The position numbers and the translations under genes were made by a program. DNA of 64,000 nt from a virus, in IMG/VR virus record IMGVR_UViG_3300042545_000634, positions 1-64,000 of that record; one strand, given 5' to 3'. Shown one piece after another: positions 6,360 to 14,586 of the stretch. The notes below the pieces were generated by a model that saw only the letters and a list, made by a program, of their open reading frames with translations, was not told the DNA's origin and ran no database searches. Position 1 is the stretch's first letter. Every line of letters begins with the position of its first letter.

Positions 6360-6620
6360 ATGCAGGACAAAGTAAGCATTGACCAATTCCGATCTATTTT
6401 GTATCGCCCAACACCCCGACTAGCGAATAGGTTGGTTGATTATGAATTGTCTATCCGTGATCCAAAGACATCTACCCACCACTCCATACCGCGAGAAGAA
6501 TTGTTAAGTGATATGCAGAGGGGTATTAACCGCTACCGCTCCGAGCGGGACGCTGGGCCGGAGGGCATTGCCGACAAGAAGGCAGGAGTTATCAAGAAGG
6601 CTCTGCTGTACAAGCCATGA
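6360..6620 (+). CDS. Hypothetical protein
   Basis: 86-aa charged, largely helical protein with no recognised domain, probably read from a leaderless mRNA. Its 3' third (about 6530-6610) is more GC-rich than its 5' part, suggesting a junction. The stop overlaps the ATG of the next gene (ATGA), so the two are likely co-translated. It sits between two ParB-like genes. Confidence 0.55.
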   Translation: MQDKVSIDQFRSILYRPTPRLANRLVDYELSIRDPKTSTHHSIPREELLSDMQRGINRYRSERDAGPEGIADKKAGVIKKALLYKP

Positions 6621-7069
6621 GAGCACATATCAGCAAACAATTCGCCAAAGTGACTAGAAATCCTGGCGATAACCCCGAACAGTTGCAGATGTTCATGCGT
6701 CCACATGAGATTTTGAACAAAATCAGTGGTTTTATGGATGCTGCAGGGGGTGGCATTGATGATCCACGCGATTACCCCTACAGCGACCTCCATGAAGAGA
6801 AACTTCAAGAGGCTAAAGATTCAGGATTACATGATGGTATTGAAACTGATGGCATCAAGGACCACATCGTCCTAACAAATACTGGCAGGGATAAGTTCCG
6901 TATGGGTAATGGTCATCACCGCCTCTCAGTCGCCTTAGATTTGGAAGAAAAAGGTCATCAGGTAGATATTCCCGTGATCCATGATAATAACTTTATGTAT
7001 AACACCACTGATGAGTACAAACATATGTACGGAAGACCAAAAAAGTACTTTGGCTATAGCGAGAACTAA
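6617..7069 (+). CDS. ParB-like nuclease-fold protein
   Basis: 150-aa protein with the motif FRMGNGHHRLSVALDLEEKG near residues 95-114, a good match to the ParB-type G-H-H-R-L motif within a strand-turn-helix, preceded by a beta strand (DHIVLTNTG). It shares this layout with the product of 5910-6332 although the rest of the sequence differs. The start ATG overlaps the previous stop. Function is unknown: DNA binding, CTP/ATP binding or nuclease activity are all possible for this fold. Confidence 0.6.
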   Translation: MRAHISKQFAKVTRNPGDNPEQLQMFMRPHEILNKISGFMDAAGGGIDDPRDYPYSDLHEEKLQEAKDSGLHDGIETDGIKDHIVLTNTGRDKFRMGNGHHRLSVALDLEEKGHQVDIPVIHDNNFMYNTTDEYKHMYGRPKKYFGYSEN

Positions 7070-7083
7070 TTCTGATATATAAT
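7070..7083 (+). promoter_or_regulatory. Promoter element TTCTGATATATAAT
   Basis: Same 13-14 nt as at the first rightward promoter, with TATAAT at 7078-7083. Here the transcript would have a leader of about 23 nt containing AAGGAG before ATG 7113. Confidence 0.55.
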
Positions 7084-7112
7084 AGTAAGCATTACCCGAT
7101 AAGGAGTCTCCC

Positions 7113-7544
7113 ATGGCTATGAAAAAATCAATGGCAGGAAAGATTGCCGCTGAGGCAAAGTCTGCACCGCTGAAGAAGGCAATCGCCAAGAAACCAGCGC
7201 ATATGTCCGAACAGTTCCCTAACGAGAACCGTAGTTTCCGTGGTCGTTCTGACCTTACCCGCCTCAGTCGTGTACTTGGTGGTTACTTGGAAGACTCACG
7301 GATGGATCATGCAGACCAGTATGACGAAGGTGAGGCTGAGGACGAGTTCCGTATGTCGCACTCTATCGCCAGCCCCATGCGCCAGCGCAACAGCAAGTTC
7401 ATCACTGACTCTGTTGATGAATACGACGCAGAGGATATGCTCCGCGAGTACCGCCAGAACCGTGATGCTGGCGACACGGACGAGTCGTACAGCCGTGAGG
7501 ATATCCGCGAGGCTTACAAAAACCGTGCCGATTACACGGGCTGA
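7113..7544 (+). CDS. Hypothetical charged protein
   Basis: 143-aa protein of unknown function. A basic N-terminus (KK, KKAIAKKPAH, residues 4-30) is followed by an acidic, Arg-rich body (EGEAEDEF, DSVDEYDAED). It has the look of a structural or nucleic-acid-associated accessory protein, but there is no known motif. AAGGAG lies 8 nt before the ATG. A hairpin GATTAG/CTAATC (7543-7559) follows its stop. Confidence 0.6.
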   Translation: MAMKKSMAGKIAAEAKSAPLKKAIAKKPAHMSEQFPNENRSFRGRSDLTRLSRVLGGYLEDSRMDHADQYDEGEAEDEFRMSHSIASPMRQRNSKFITDSVDEYDAEDMLREYRQNRDAGDTDESYSREDIREAYKNRADYTG

Positions 7545-7593
7545 TTAGGGTTACTAATCCTTCCGCGGAGTAGTAAAAATTTGCCGCTTAATT

Positions 7594-7722
7594 ATGTCTG
7601 ATGATAAATGCGATACCTCCACACAGTGTGTCTATTGTGGCGGAGAATTGCGTCCTGAGCATGCACACTATAAGTGCGTTGATTGTGGGCAAAGAGACGC
7701 CTGTTGTGAGGGCATCTACTAA
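7594..7722 (+). CDS. Small zinc-ribbon protein
   Basis: 42-aa protein with two knuckles, CVYCG and CVDCG, 15 residues apart, plus further cysteines (KCDTSTQC before, DACCEG after). This is the pattern of a treble-clef or zinc-ribbon fold. No ribosome binding site is evident. It may bind nucleic acid or protein. Confidence 0.6.
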   Translation: MSDDKCDTSTQCVYCGGELRPEHAHYKCVDCGQRDACCEGIY

Positions 7723-7732
7723 CTATTTAATG

Positions 7733-7738
7733 TAAAAT
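7733..7738 (+). promoter_or_regulatory. Leaderless -10 box of the paralogue array
   Basis: TAAAAT in the context TTAATGTAAAATAG, 6 nt before ATG 7745, with no ribosome binding site. It matches the GTAAAAT boxes at 6346 and 14115. Confidence 0.55.
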
Positions 7739-7744
7739 AGTTCT

Positions 7745-8656
7745 ATGGCAAAAGACAAAAAAGAAGATGCAATTAGGTATTCGCGCATATCTCCTGATAC
7801 TCCCGGTAGTTACACTGCCCTGTCTCATGACTATGTAGGCGGTAACGAGGACATACCAGATCGCCGTAGAAGAATTATTGATTACATGGCACATGACCGT
7901 GATGGTAACTCTCTGGTATATGCCCAAGTAGCGCAAACGCACGGTCAGACATTCACTCGCATGACTGCTCCCACGAGACAAGTGCGCCAGCCCCCGAACC
8001 ACCTAGAGCACCTAGTCCCTCCTCACCGTAGGGTGGTAAATAACCCCCCTGGTCGCCCAATGCCTTCACCTGGTGATTTTGTGCATGTAGCGCAAACACC
8101 TATTGTTGATTTAGAACGCACAGATGCTAAATCTAAGCCAGTTCCTGGTAAAGACGATTACTTTCATGATGGGACTAACACTCGTCCCGCAAAACCCGGT
8201 GAGCAATTAGTAATGTTTGGTATAGAGCATAAGCCTACTCGTAGACAGATAACGAGTTTATATGCCCGAGATAGTACGGCTGGCAAACTTGCGACTATGA
8301 ATATCCTTGGTATGGCTGATAATGCATCTAGGGATGCCCTTGGTCGTGGCTTAATGCCTGATGATAACTTGTCAGAGCATAGTTTAGGTTTAGTTAAAAA
8401 GTTACATAAAAAAGGTGCTATTCCTGAGGAAGATTTACCTGATAAATTAATTCAAGGTAACGACATGGATTTTTCTGATGCCGCACGAGTTTTAGATACC
8501 CAACATACAAGTAAATTTGACAATGGTGAACTTATTAACCTTAATCATCGCCTACCGCATGCAAAGGCTCGTATTCGCCAAATCTTAGGACGCTCAGTAC
8601 CAACTCTTAATACTGAGCCTAAGAACGAACAGTTACAACTGGAGGGTTTTGAATGA
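7745..8656 (+). CDS. Tandem paralogue family, member 1
   Basis: 303-aa protein of unknown function and the longest of four adjacent paralogues. Shared features: N-terminal RYSR; DYMAHDRDGNSL-type strand; central GEQLVMFG; a helical block (LYARDSTAGKLATMNILGMA) ending in a SLGLVKKLHKKGAIPEEDLP-like motif; and a basic KARIRQ-LG helix before a tail ending NEQLQLEGFE. Member 1 has an extra Pro/Arg-rich insertion around residues 75-110. Its GAGGG near the stop also serves as the ribosome binding site for member 2. It is read from a leaderless promoter. Confidence 0.65.
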   Translation: MAKDKKEDAIRYSRISPDTPGSYTALSHDYVGGNEDIPDRRRRIIDYMAHDRDGNSLVYAQVAQTHGQTFTRMTAPTRQVRQPPNHLEHLVPPHRRVVNNPPGRPMPSPGDFVHVAQTPIVDLERTDAKSKPVPGKDDYFHDGTNTRPAKPGEQLVMFGIEHKPTRRQITSLYARDSTAGKLATMNILGMADNASRDALGRGLMPDDNLSEHSLGLVKKLHKKGAIPEEDLPDKLIQGNDMDFSDAARVLDTQHTSKFDNGELINLNHRLPHAKARIRQILGRSVPTLNTEPKNEQLQLEGFE

Positions 8657-9435
8657 CTAGGTACTCACGAGTTATTTCTGGTATGCCAGGTTATCCTCAG
8701 CATGACTTTTCAAACCCAGACCCAGAACATGATTATCATGAGCAGAGGACCCATAGATATTTAGCGCATGATAAAGATGGAAAAGCCATTGCCGGAATGT
8801 CGGTACAGGGTTACACATCCTTAGATACCACCCGTACACGATATTCAGACTCTACTGATCAATATAGAAATATTCAGGAAGACCCTGACCGTGACATTAT
8901 TGATAATGAAAGAACCCATGATTCAGGAATTACACCAGACAACGGTAATAATGCCCCACGATGGGATAGGGGCTTTACGCGACCCGCTGAGTCTGGTGAA
9001 CAGTTAGTTATGTTTGGGCATAACTACGAACCACCTCGTAGTTCAGTTAGTCTGTTGCATTCCAAAGACAGTATGGCTGGTAAGACAGCCGCTATGACAC
9101 TTCTAGGCATGGCTGACATCGCAAGTAAAGCCAGAATTGGTAGACACCTACAACCATCTCGTGATCTTTCTAGCCACAGTGGTGCATTAGTTAATAGGCT
9201 AGTTGAGTCCGGTGCGGTTGATAAGTCTTTCCAATTTGATCCAAAATATAGTAATAAAAATGATTTTTGGCATTCTAATAAAATATTAGAAGATGAAGAT
9301 TATGGATCGCATGAGGGTTACCAAGATTTAACAGAACGAGTACCTGCCGCCCGTGCTCATATTCGTGAGGTAATGGGTAAAGGTCCTAAGACTAAGACTA
9401 AGAATGAGCAACTCCAGTTAGAGGGCTTTGAATGA
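8653..9435 (+). CDS. Tandem paralogue family, member 2
   Basis: 260 aa, with the same order of blocks as member 1 (TRYSRV, YLAHDKDGKA, GEQLVMFG, AGKTAAMTLLGMADIAS, RAHIREVMG, NEQLQLEGFE). ATG overlaps the previous stop (ATGA), with CTGGAGGG 6-7 nt before it. The helical block is the best conserved part, while the N-terminal third varies. No known domain is recognised. Confidence 0.65.
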   Translation: MTRYSRVISGMPGYPQHDFSNPDPEHDYHEQRTHRYLAHDKDGKAIAGMSVQGYTSLDTTRTRYSDSTDQYRNIQEDPDRDIIDNERTHDSGITPDNGNNAPRWDRGFTRPAESGEQLVMFGHNYEPPRSSVSLLHSKDSMAGKTAAMTLLGMADIASKARIGRHLQPSRDLSSHSGALVNRLVESGAVDKSFQFDPKYSNKNDFWHSNKILEDEDYGSHEGYQDLTERVPAARAHIREVMGKGPKTKTKNEQLQLEGFE

Positions 9436-10184
9436 CTCGCTATTCTCGTTATGTACCACCCAGTGATAAAGAGCAGGGTAGATCATCCGACTATGTGCCA
9501 CAGGGTGATAGTTATGGTGGGATGGATCAGTACTTCGCACATGACAAGTCTGGTAAAGCCATTGCCATGGCTGTTATTGCACATGACCCAGGTCATACCA
9601 GTACAGCCATGGATATCTATGGTCGTAATGCAAACACAGGATTAGCCGAAACTACACCAATTGCTGATGGTCAGAGGGCACATGATGATACTGCCCTTGA
9701 TTGGCAAGATGGTTTAACTCGCCCCGCTCAGTCAGGGGAGCAATTAGTAATGTTTGGAACTTACCACAGACCAGCACGATCTCAGGTGCATGAGTTATAC
9801 GCTCGTGACAGTTTGTCTGGTAAGACAGCCGCTATGAACTTGGTGGGTATGGCTGATATTGCCTCTACAACTACAACTGGTAGGTCTTTACAACCATCTA
9901 GCAATCTTTCTACGCGTAGTAAGTCATTAGTTGATAAGTTACATAAATCTGGTGCTATTTCTGCTGAGGATATGCCAGGAAGGGTATTTGATAACGGTAT
10001 TACTTTTAATTATGCAGAAAACAAACTTGATCGTTATCCCCACAGTAACCAGACCCCGAGCCAAGACTTAAACTCACGATTGCCTCATGCAAAGGCTCGT
10101 ATTCGTCAAGCGATGGGGCGATCTGCACCAAATCTTAATGCAGAGCCTAAATCTGAACAACTCCAGTTAGAGGGGTTTGAATGA
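9432..10184 (+). CDS. Tandem paralogue family, member 3
   Basis: 250 aa, same architecture: TRYSRY, YFAHDKSGKA, GEQLVMFG, SGKTAAMNLVGMADIAS, KARIRQAMG, SEQLQLEGFE. The GAGGGC upstream of its ATG lies in the final codons of member 2. Its end is nearly identical to that of member 1 (SAPNLNAEPK versus SVPTLNTEPK), indicating relatively recent duplication or conversion between them. Confidence 0.65.
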   Translation: MTRYSRYVPPSDKEQGRSSDYVPQGDSYGGMDQYFAHDKSGKAIAMAVIAHDPGHTSTAMDIYGRNANTGLAETTPIADGQRAHDDTALDWQDGLTRPAQSGEQLVMFGTYHRPARSQVHELYARDSLSGKTAAMNLVGMADIASTTTTGRSLQPSSNLSTRSKSLVDKLHKSGAISAEDMPGRVFDNGITFNYAENKLDRYPHSNQTPSQDLNSRLPHAKARIRQAMGRSAPNLNAEPKSEQLQLEGFE

Positions 10185-10912
10185 CTAGGTATTCGCGCGT
10201 TGTAAATAGAGAATATGATGTATCAGATAAAGAAAGTAATCCTGATGATGCATATTTGGAGTACTTAGCACACAATAAAGATGGTGATGCTATCTCAAGA
10301 TTAGTTGTACAACATCATCCAGAGGTTAGTGCCACCCAAGAAAGCAACTTCCACACAGGAAAACCTGTGGTGGATGATGAAATGACGCATACGGACACTC
10401 CAGTTAATGAAAGTAATTTGGATATCACTCCTTACACTCGTTATGCAGAGCCTGGTGAGCAGTTAGTTATGTTTGGTCACAGGAATGTTCCTGCAAAAAG
10501 AGTAGTAACTGGACTGTATTCAGAGAACAGCCTTGCTGGTAAGACTTCTGCTATGAATTTAATTGGTATTGCTAATAATGCTTCTACTGAGGCTATTGGT
10601 AAAAATGTGGTACCAGATAAAAACCTGTCTGCCCATAGCGGTGCCCTAGTTGACCGTTTACACGCAGAGGGTCATATTCCTTCTGAGGATATGCCAAAAG
10701 GTAGAACCGCAGGAGATGTGATGAATAGTCACACATTTTGGAACAGTGGATCAGTATTGGCTAATAGACATATGGGTGCTTATACACATGGATCGGATGC
10801 TTTAGAGGATTTATCTTCCCGAGTACCCGCCGCTCGTACCCGTATACGAGACCTACTCGGAAGTTCTAAAAAGGGTAAACAACATACACAACTGAGCCTG
10901 TGGGACGAATAA
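10181..10912 (+). CDS. Tandem paralogue family, member 4
   Basis: 243 aa, same architecture (TRYSRV, YLAHNKDGDA, GEQLVMFG, AGKTSAMNLIGIANNAS, RIRDLLG) but with a different tail, TQLSLWDE. It is the last of the array, so its tail does not have to double as a ribosome binding site for a following gene. QLSLW is close to the QLxLF sliding-clamp-binding pattern. Confidence 0.65.
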   Translation: MTRYSRVVNREYDVSDKESNPDDAYLEYLAHNKDGDAISRLVVQHHPEVSATQESNFHTGKPVVDDEMTHTDTPVNESNLDITPYTRYAEPGEQLVMFGHRNVPAKRVVTGLYSENSLAGKTSAMNLIGIANNASTEAIGKNVVPDKNLSAHSGALVDRLHAEGHIPSEDMPKGRTAGDVMNSHTFWNSGSVLANRHMGAYTHGSDALEDLSSRVPAARTRIRDLLGSSKKGKQHTQLSLWDE

Positions 10913-10916
10913 CTGC

Positions 10917-10922
10917 TATTGT
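10917..10922 (+). promoter_or_regulatory. Possible leaderless -10 box
   Basis: TATTGT, 6 nt before ATG 10929, which lacks a ribosome binding site. It is a weaker match than the other leaderless boxes. Confidence 0.35.
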
Positions 10923-10928
10923 TTGTGT

Positions 10929-11687
10929 ATGACACAACAAGTTACTCACCGCGGTGAATTCGCCGCACTAGTCCCACAACAAAGCGCTTTGGAGATTGGC
11001 CCATTCAACAGCCCGCTGTTACATGGAGCACATGTCAAGTATGTGGATGTGTACTCTACAGAAGAGTTACATGAACAGGCTGGGTTGGTGGGTATTACTA
11101 CGCAGGGTATCCCCCACATTCATTGGGTCGCTGAACCAACTGATTTATCGGTTGTAAACGAGACATTTGATAGCGTCTTGAGTAGTCATGTGATTGAGCA
11201 CCAGCCTGACTTCGTTAGTCACCTACAGCAGGTAGAAAAGTTACTTAATGACGGCGGTAGGTACTTTGCATTAGTCCCCGACTATCGCTACTGCTTTGAT
11301 CACTTTATGAATCAGTCTCGCATTACTGATATCCTTTCTGCCCACCTAGAGAAGCGTAAATGGCATTCACCGTCATCCCTGCTGGAATCCCGCCTATACA
11401 TGACTCACAACGATCCTGGGTCACATTGGACTGGTAACCATGGGTTATTTACTGATAATCCTATTTTTCCTGGTGTAGGTCGTATTGAACGCTTAAAGCA
11501 GGCAATGGAAGAATATGAGGCTTTAAACGGTGAACTCCGTAACGACCATGCGTGGTATTTTACTCCAGAAAGTTTTACCGACATTATTCATGATTTGCGC
11601 GATCTTGGATTAATTAACTTTTCTATTGAGACAATGTACCCAACTACACCGCATACATTTGAGTTTTGGGTAATCCTTAAAAAATAG
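10929..11687 (+). CDS. SAM-dependent methyltransferase (class I)
   Basis: 252-aa protein with a Rossmann-type methyltransferase core: motif I ALEIGPFNSP near residues 20-29, an acidic residue closing strand 2 in KYVDVYS, and post-II/motif IV FDSVLSSHVIEHQPD near 90-104, as in the SAM-binding Methyltransf_11 type. The C-terminal half may be a substrate domain. The target is unclear; small molecule or sugar is as likely as DNA. An in-frame TTG at 10923 is an alternative start; ATG 10929 fits leaderless spacing. Confidence 0.75.
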   Translation: MTQQVTHRGEFAALVPQQSALEIGPFNSPLLHGAHVKYVDVYSTEELHEQAGLVGITTQGIPHIHWVAEPTDLSVVNETFDSVLSSHVIEHQPDFVSHLQQVEKLLNDGGRYFALVPDYRYCFDHFMNQSRITDILSAHLEKRKWHSPSSLLESRLYMTHNDPGSHWTGNHGLFTDNPIFPGVGRIERLKQAMEEYEALNGELRNDHAWYFTPESFTDIIHDLRDLGLINFSIETMYPTTPHTFEFWVILKK

Positions 11688-11704
11688 GAAGTATCTACAT
11701 ATAG

Positions 11705-11710
11705 TACAAT
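11705..11710 (+). promoter_or_regulatory. Leaderless -10 box
   Basis: TACAAT, 7 nt before ATG 11718, which lacks a ribosome binding site. It follows the stop of the methyltransferase gene by 17 nt. Confidence 0.5.
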
Positions 11711-11717
11711 TAGGCGT

Positions 11718-12398
11718 ATGCCGATTGAATACCGTAGATTCCATACACCAGCCCAAGATTCAGGTGGTAGGCGTTCACCCGCAAAAACTACCTATTTTGC
11801 GTTTGACCCACATAGTAAGCGAGATTTGGGGTTAGTTCAAGTAGAACACCACGATGACACCCAGTGGACTAAAGAAGAATCAACAGACAAAATTTACTAC
11901 CCCAAGGATTACAATAAAAATAGAAATGCAGAGACTGTCCGTCAAGGTCGTCTATTCGCTAACTATGGTAAACCAGCACACCGTAAATTGTCCATGATGG
12001 CTGGAACTATGGGTGGTAATAACACCACGGCAATGAGTCTCATGGCTCTTGCCCACCAGGATGCCACTGAGGCTGGTTTGCCGTTAATCCCTGACCATTC
12101 TCTGACACGGGACAGCCACAGAGTTGTCCGCCATCTTGCAAAGTTTGGTGTTGTTGACAAACGCGATGTGCCAAAGCGAGCAACGGTACCACCAGGGCGA
12201 GTCATGCCTCTTTTTAGCAACTACATGCACGAGTATGACGGAAACGAAGGGGTAGAAGCAATTCACCCCGATGTTGTTCGTGAGGCGCGTAACACATTGG
12301 TGGGTCGTGTACGACGCGGTAAGGAAGAGAAAGCGCCTAAGACTAAGCGCGGTCAACCGATTGAGGGACAGCAATCATTGTTTGGAGAGGACCAATAA
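11718..12398 (+). CDS. Divergent fifth member of the paralogue family
   Basis: 226-aa protein. The middle (GRLFANYGKPAHRKLSMMAG, then TTAMSLMALAHQDAT, then SHRVVRHLAKFGVVDKRDVP) aligns by eye with the GEQLVMFG-to-EEDMP part of the four-gene array, but with a large N- and C-terminal change. It ends QQSLFGEDQ, again a QxxLF-like tail, after a Lys/Arg-rich stretch. It is separated from the array by the methyltransferase and has its own promoter. Confidence 0.55.
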   Translation: MPIEYRRFHTPAQDSGGRRSPAKTTYFAFDPHSKRDLGLVQVEHHDDTQWTKEESTDKIYYPKDYNKNRNAETVRQGRLFANYGKPAHRKLSMMAGTMGGNNTTAMSLMALAHQDATEAGLPLIPDHSLTRDSHRVVRHLAKFGVVDKRDVPKRATVPPGRVMPLFSNYMHEYDGNEGVEAIHPDVVREARNTLVGRVRRGKEEKAPKTKRGQPIEGQQSLFGEDQ

Positions 12399-12643
12399 TG
12401 AACGATATTACAAACATTAAAGCCATCAGCATGCGGATTCTGGCAGTATTTGCCGCCTCAGCACTTGGTGTGGTTGGAGCGGGCGCTATCGCAGGTGTAC
12501 CATTATGGAAAGCCTGCCTCATGGCTGGTATCGGTGGTATGTCCACAGTTATTGAAGGACTTGCGCGGGCATACATTGATGATGGTAAGTTAGACGCTGG
12601 AGAGATCAACTCAGTGTTTGACAAAATTGAAAAGACGGAGTAA
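12398..12643 (+). CDS. Small membrane protein
   Basis: 81 aa with two hydrophobic stretches (about residues 12-32 and 35-52) linked by a short polar turn, then a charged C-terminus with DDGKLDAGEI resembling an acidic loop. Holin-like in size and topology, but far from the endolysin gene. The ATG shares a base with the preceding stop. Confidence 0.5.
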   Translation: MNDITNIKAISMRILAVFAASALGVVGAGAIAGVPLWKACLMAGIGGMSTVIEGLARAYIDDGKLDAGEINSVFDKIEKTE

Positions 12644-13194
12644 TGCCTGCTCACGAGTACATTAATAAAGACCAAACGCTATTCCATGGAACCAGCGGAC
12701 ACAATGTAAAGAGCATCCTTCAGCACGGTATATCACCCTCAGGTGATGATGTAATCGCAGGTATTCCTGGCGCATACATGACTACCCGTGAGGTTGATGC
12801 CCGTGCATGGGGTGATCATGTTGTCACGACACAGCCAACTCGTGCATTGCGTATTTATGGGGACATTAATGACGACCCACACCTAGAGAGTCAGCGTCAA
12901 GTTACTCAGGCGCTGAATGATTACCATGACTATGGTAAATCTGATCCTGAAGAATGGTTAGATGACCACGGTGGTCACTTTGACATGAGCCATTATGGTA
13001 AGGGTCATCAGGCAGTCCATAACTGGGCAAAATCTAATAAGAACACTGAAAATGTTGCTGACACACTCTCAAGTTGGGGTTATCATGGCAACCGCGATAG
13101 TATCGCCGCGTGGAGTCCAGACGCAGATGTCACCATCTACAATCCGGAGGAACACTTAAAAGTGACTGGAATTAACGGTCCATCTTTTATATAA
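12643..13194 (+). CDS. ADP-ribosyltransferase-like protein
   Basis: 183 aa. The N-terminal motif LFHGTS (H15) followed by SILQHGISPS and AYMTTREVDARAWG (Y45) matches the H...Y pattern of the ART fold in which H and Y hold NAD+. The third catalytic position is not obvious; several acidic residues in the C-terminal half are candidates. Phage ARTs modify host RNA polymerase or other proteins during takeover, but the target here is unknown, and an inactive structural relative is possible. The start ATG overlaps the previous stop. Confidence 0.6.
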   Translation: MPAHEYINKDQTLFHGTSGHNVKSILQHGISPSGDDVIAGIPGAYMTTREVDARAWGDHVVTTQPTRALRIYGDINDDPHLESQRQVTQALNDYHDYGKSDPEEWLDDHGGHFDMSHYGKGHQAVHNWAKSNKNTENVADTLSSWGYHGNRDSIAAWSPDADVTIYNPEEHLKVTGINGPSFI

Positions 13195-13245
13195 AAAGTA
13201 ACTAAAAAGTAATATAAGAAAAAACTACACAATTAGGAGAATCAC

Positions 13246-13512
13246 ATGAGTTCTAACCTTATCCGCGAACATCTCGCAAGTATCCATGACGACCTGCTAT
13301 TACTGGATGGTCTGGATGATGCCATTATTGGCACATCACAAAGAATCAATGAGCCTGTGCTCGCTGTTTATAGTTGGGAAAAGATTATTGCAATCCTGAC
13401 AGAGCGTGACAATATGGACTTTGAAGACGCCGTGGAGTTCGTTGAATTTAATATCCTTGGCGCTTGGGTCGGAGAAAATACTCCAATTGTCGTTATGCCT
13501 CTTGACTGGTAG
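13246..13512 (+). CDS. Conserved small phage protein
   Basis: 88-aa acidic protein starting MSSNLIREHL, with LDGLDDAIIG, AVYSWEKII and FVEFNILGAWVGENTPI. I recall similar small proteins in many tailed phages, without known function (not checked). A TTAGGAG site precedes the ATG. The 50-nt gap upstream is very AT-rich with a repeated AAAAAGTAA and could hold a promoter. Confidence 0.6.
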   Translation: MSSNLIREHLASIHDDLLLLDGLDDAIIGTSQRINEPVLAVYSWEKIIAILTERDNMDFEDAVEFVEFNILGAWVGENTPIVVMPLDW

Positions 13513-13539
13513 AATAACCTCCAAAGTATTGGAGGCTAT

Positions 13540-14103
13540 ATGGCTAAGAGAAAAATACCAAAGCGTATTATTGATTGGGATGAAGTAGTCAATACTCACG
13601 CTGGTTCTGAGGTTCAAGTTCATAAAGACTCTGGCTCATCTGGAGTTAAATACATGAAGGAACATGGTTCGCCATTATTCTCAGTATTAGCCAAAGACGA
13701 TACAGGTGAGCATCGGTATTTTGGATCAGTTTCTCGTTCTTCTGTTGAGTTTCCCCGTATTAGGATAGATGCAACTCAGTTAGCGGATCATTGGAACTCC
13801 ACTACTGGACAAAAATCACGAAATACATTTCTTATGGGTCACCCAATTGCTATGCCCTCATCTACAGAAATGTCACGGGCACATCGTCTTATCCTAAGAG
13901 CAGGGCAGGCTGGTACTGAGGATGATCCAACTTCTATTATCCACACCCCAAGCCAGCCAGGTCTTTGGACACCCCGACCAAGGCAAACATCAAAACCAAT
14001 ACAAGGATTAGTACCTGTACCAGGCATACGGCGAACTTCACCAGTATTTGCTGAACGAGCGGGTATTGGCGATACTGGTTCATTTATGTTTAACCCACGG
14101 TAG
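13540..14103 (+). CDS. Hypothetical basic protein
   Basis: 187 aa, unknown. The basic N-terminus MAKRKIPKRIIDWDEV is followed by a beta-rich middle and a Pro-rich C-terminus (TPSQPGLWTPRPRQTSKPI). GGAGG lies 6 nt before the ATG. No membrane segment. Confidence 0.55.
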   Translation: MAKRKIPKRIIDWDEVVNTHAGSEVQVHKDSGSSGVKYMKEHGSPLFSVLAKDDTGEHRYFGSVSRSSVEFPRIRIDATQLADHWNSTTGQKSRNTFLMGHPIAMPSSTEMSRAHRLILRAGQAGTEDDPTSIIHTPSQPGLWTPRPRQTSKPIQGLVPVPGIRRTSPVFAERAGIGDTGSFMFNPR

Positions 14104-14115
14104 TGATATATCGTG

Positions 14116-14121
14116 TAAAAT
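14116..14121 (+). promoter_or_regulatory. -10 box GTAAAAT
   Basis: TAAAAT in the context TATCGTGTAAAATAAAA, the same motif as at 6346 and 7732. A leader of about 24 nt with CGGAGG precedes ATG 14152. Confidence 0.45.
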
Positions 14122-14151
14122 AAAACCATACCGAAACACGGAGGTTTTATA

Positions 14152-14391
14152 ATGGTAATGAATCATAGAGGACAAGACACTACAGCCCGCGTATGGATGC
14201 ACGGCGTTGAAGACATGCGTTCATCTGCTCGTCGCGGATCGGCTCGTAAGGCATTCACTGGTCGCAATGTTACCGAACAGGAAGCCGTTGAAATGCAGGA
14301 CCAGTACGGAGCCGTACCAGTAGTAGACGGTGACCCTGAGGGTTACGGAGATGCTGCTGATCAATGGTTGCGGGATCATCGGTCTTACTGA
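14152..14391 (+). CDS. Hypothetical small protein
   Basis: 79 aa, unknown. Basic first half (SSARRGSARKAFTGRN), acidic second half ending DQWLRDHRSY. CGGAGG precedes the start. Confidence 0.55.
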   Translation: MVMNHRGQDTTARVWMHGVEDMRSSARRGSARKAFTGRNVTEQEAVEMQDQYGAVPVVDGDPEGYGDAADQWLRDHRSY

Positions 14392-14424
14392 TTTATAACA
14401 GGTTATACTGACCTGCTATAACTT

Positions 14425-14583
14425 ATGATCATCACCTACGACATTAATACCCCATATATTGGCGATGTGCGCTCTATTGCGATGCGCCGAGCCAAGGCTG
14501 AGGGTTGGCGGAATGTCGTAGTGATGAGTACCTACCCAGTTGGACCCAACTCGTGGTCTGTGACACTCACCGTTTCCCGTTAA
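14425..14583 (+). CDS. Small hypothetical protein
   Basis: 52 aa, beginning MIITYDINTPYIGDV and ending SWSVTLTVSR; probably a compact alpha/beta fold. There is no ribosome binding site, and a small inverted repeat (CAGGT/ACCTG, 14399-14415) sits just upstream. Coding is supported by fit between neighbours and protein-like composition only. Confidence 0.5.
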   Translation: MIITYDINTPYIGDVRSIAMRRAKAEGWRNVVVMSTYPVGPNSWSVTLTVSR

Positions 14584-14586
14584 GTC

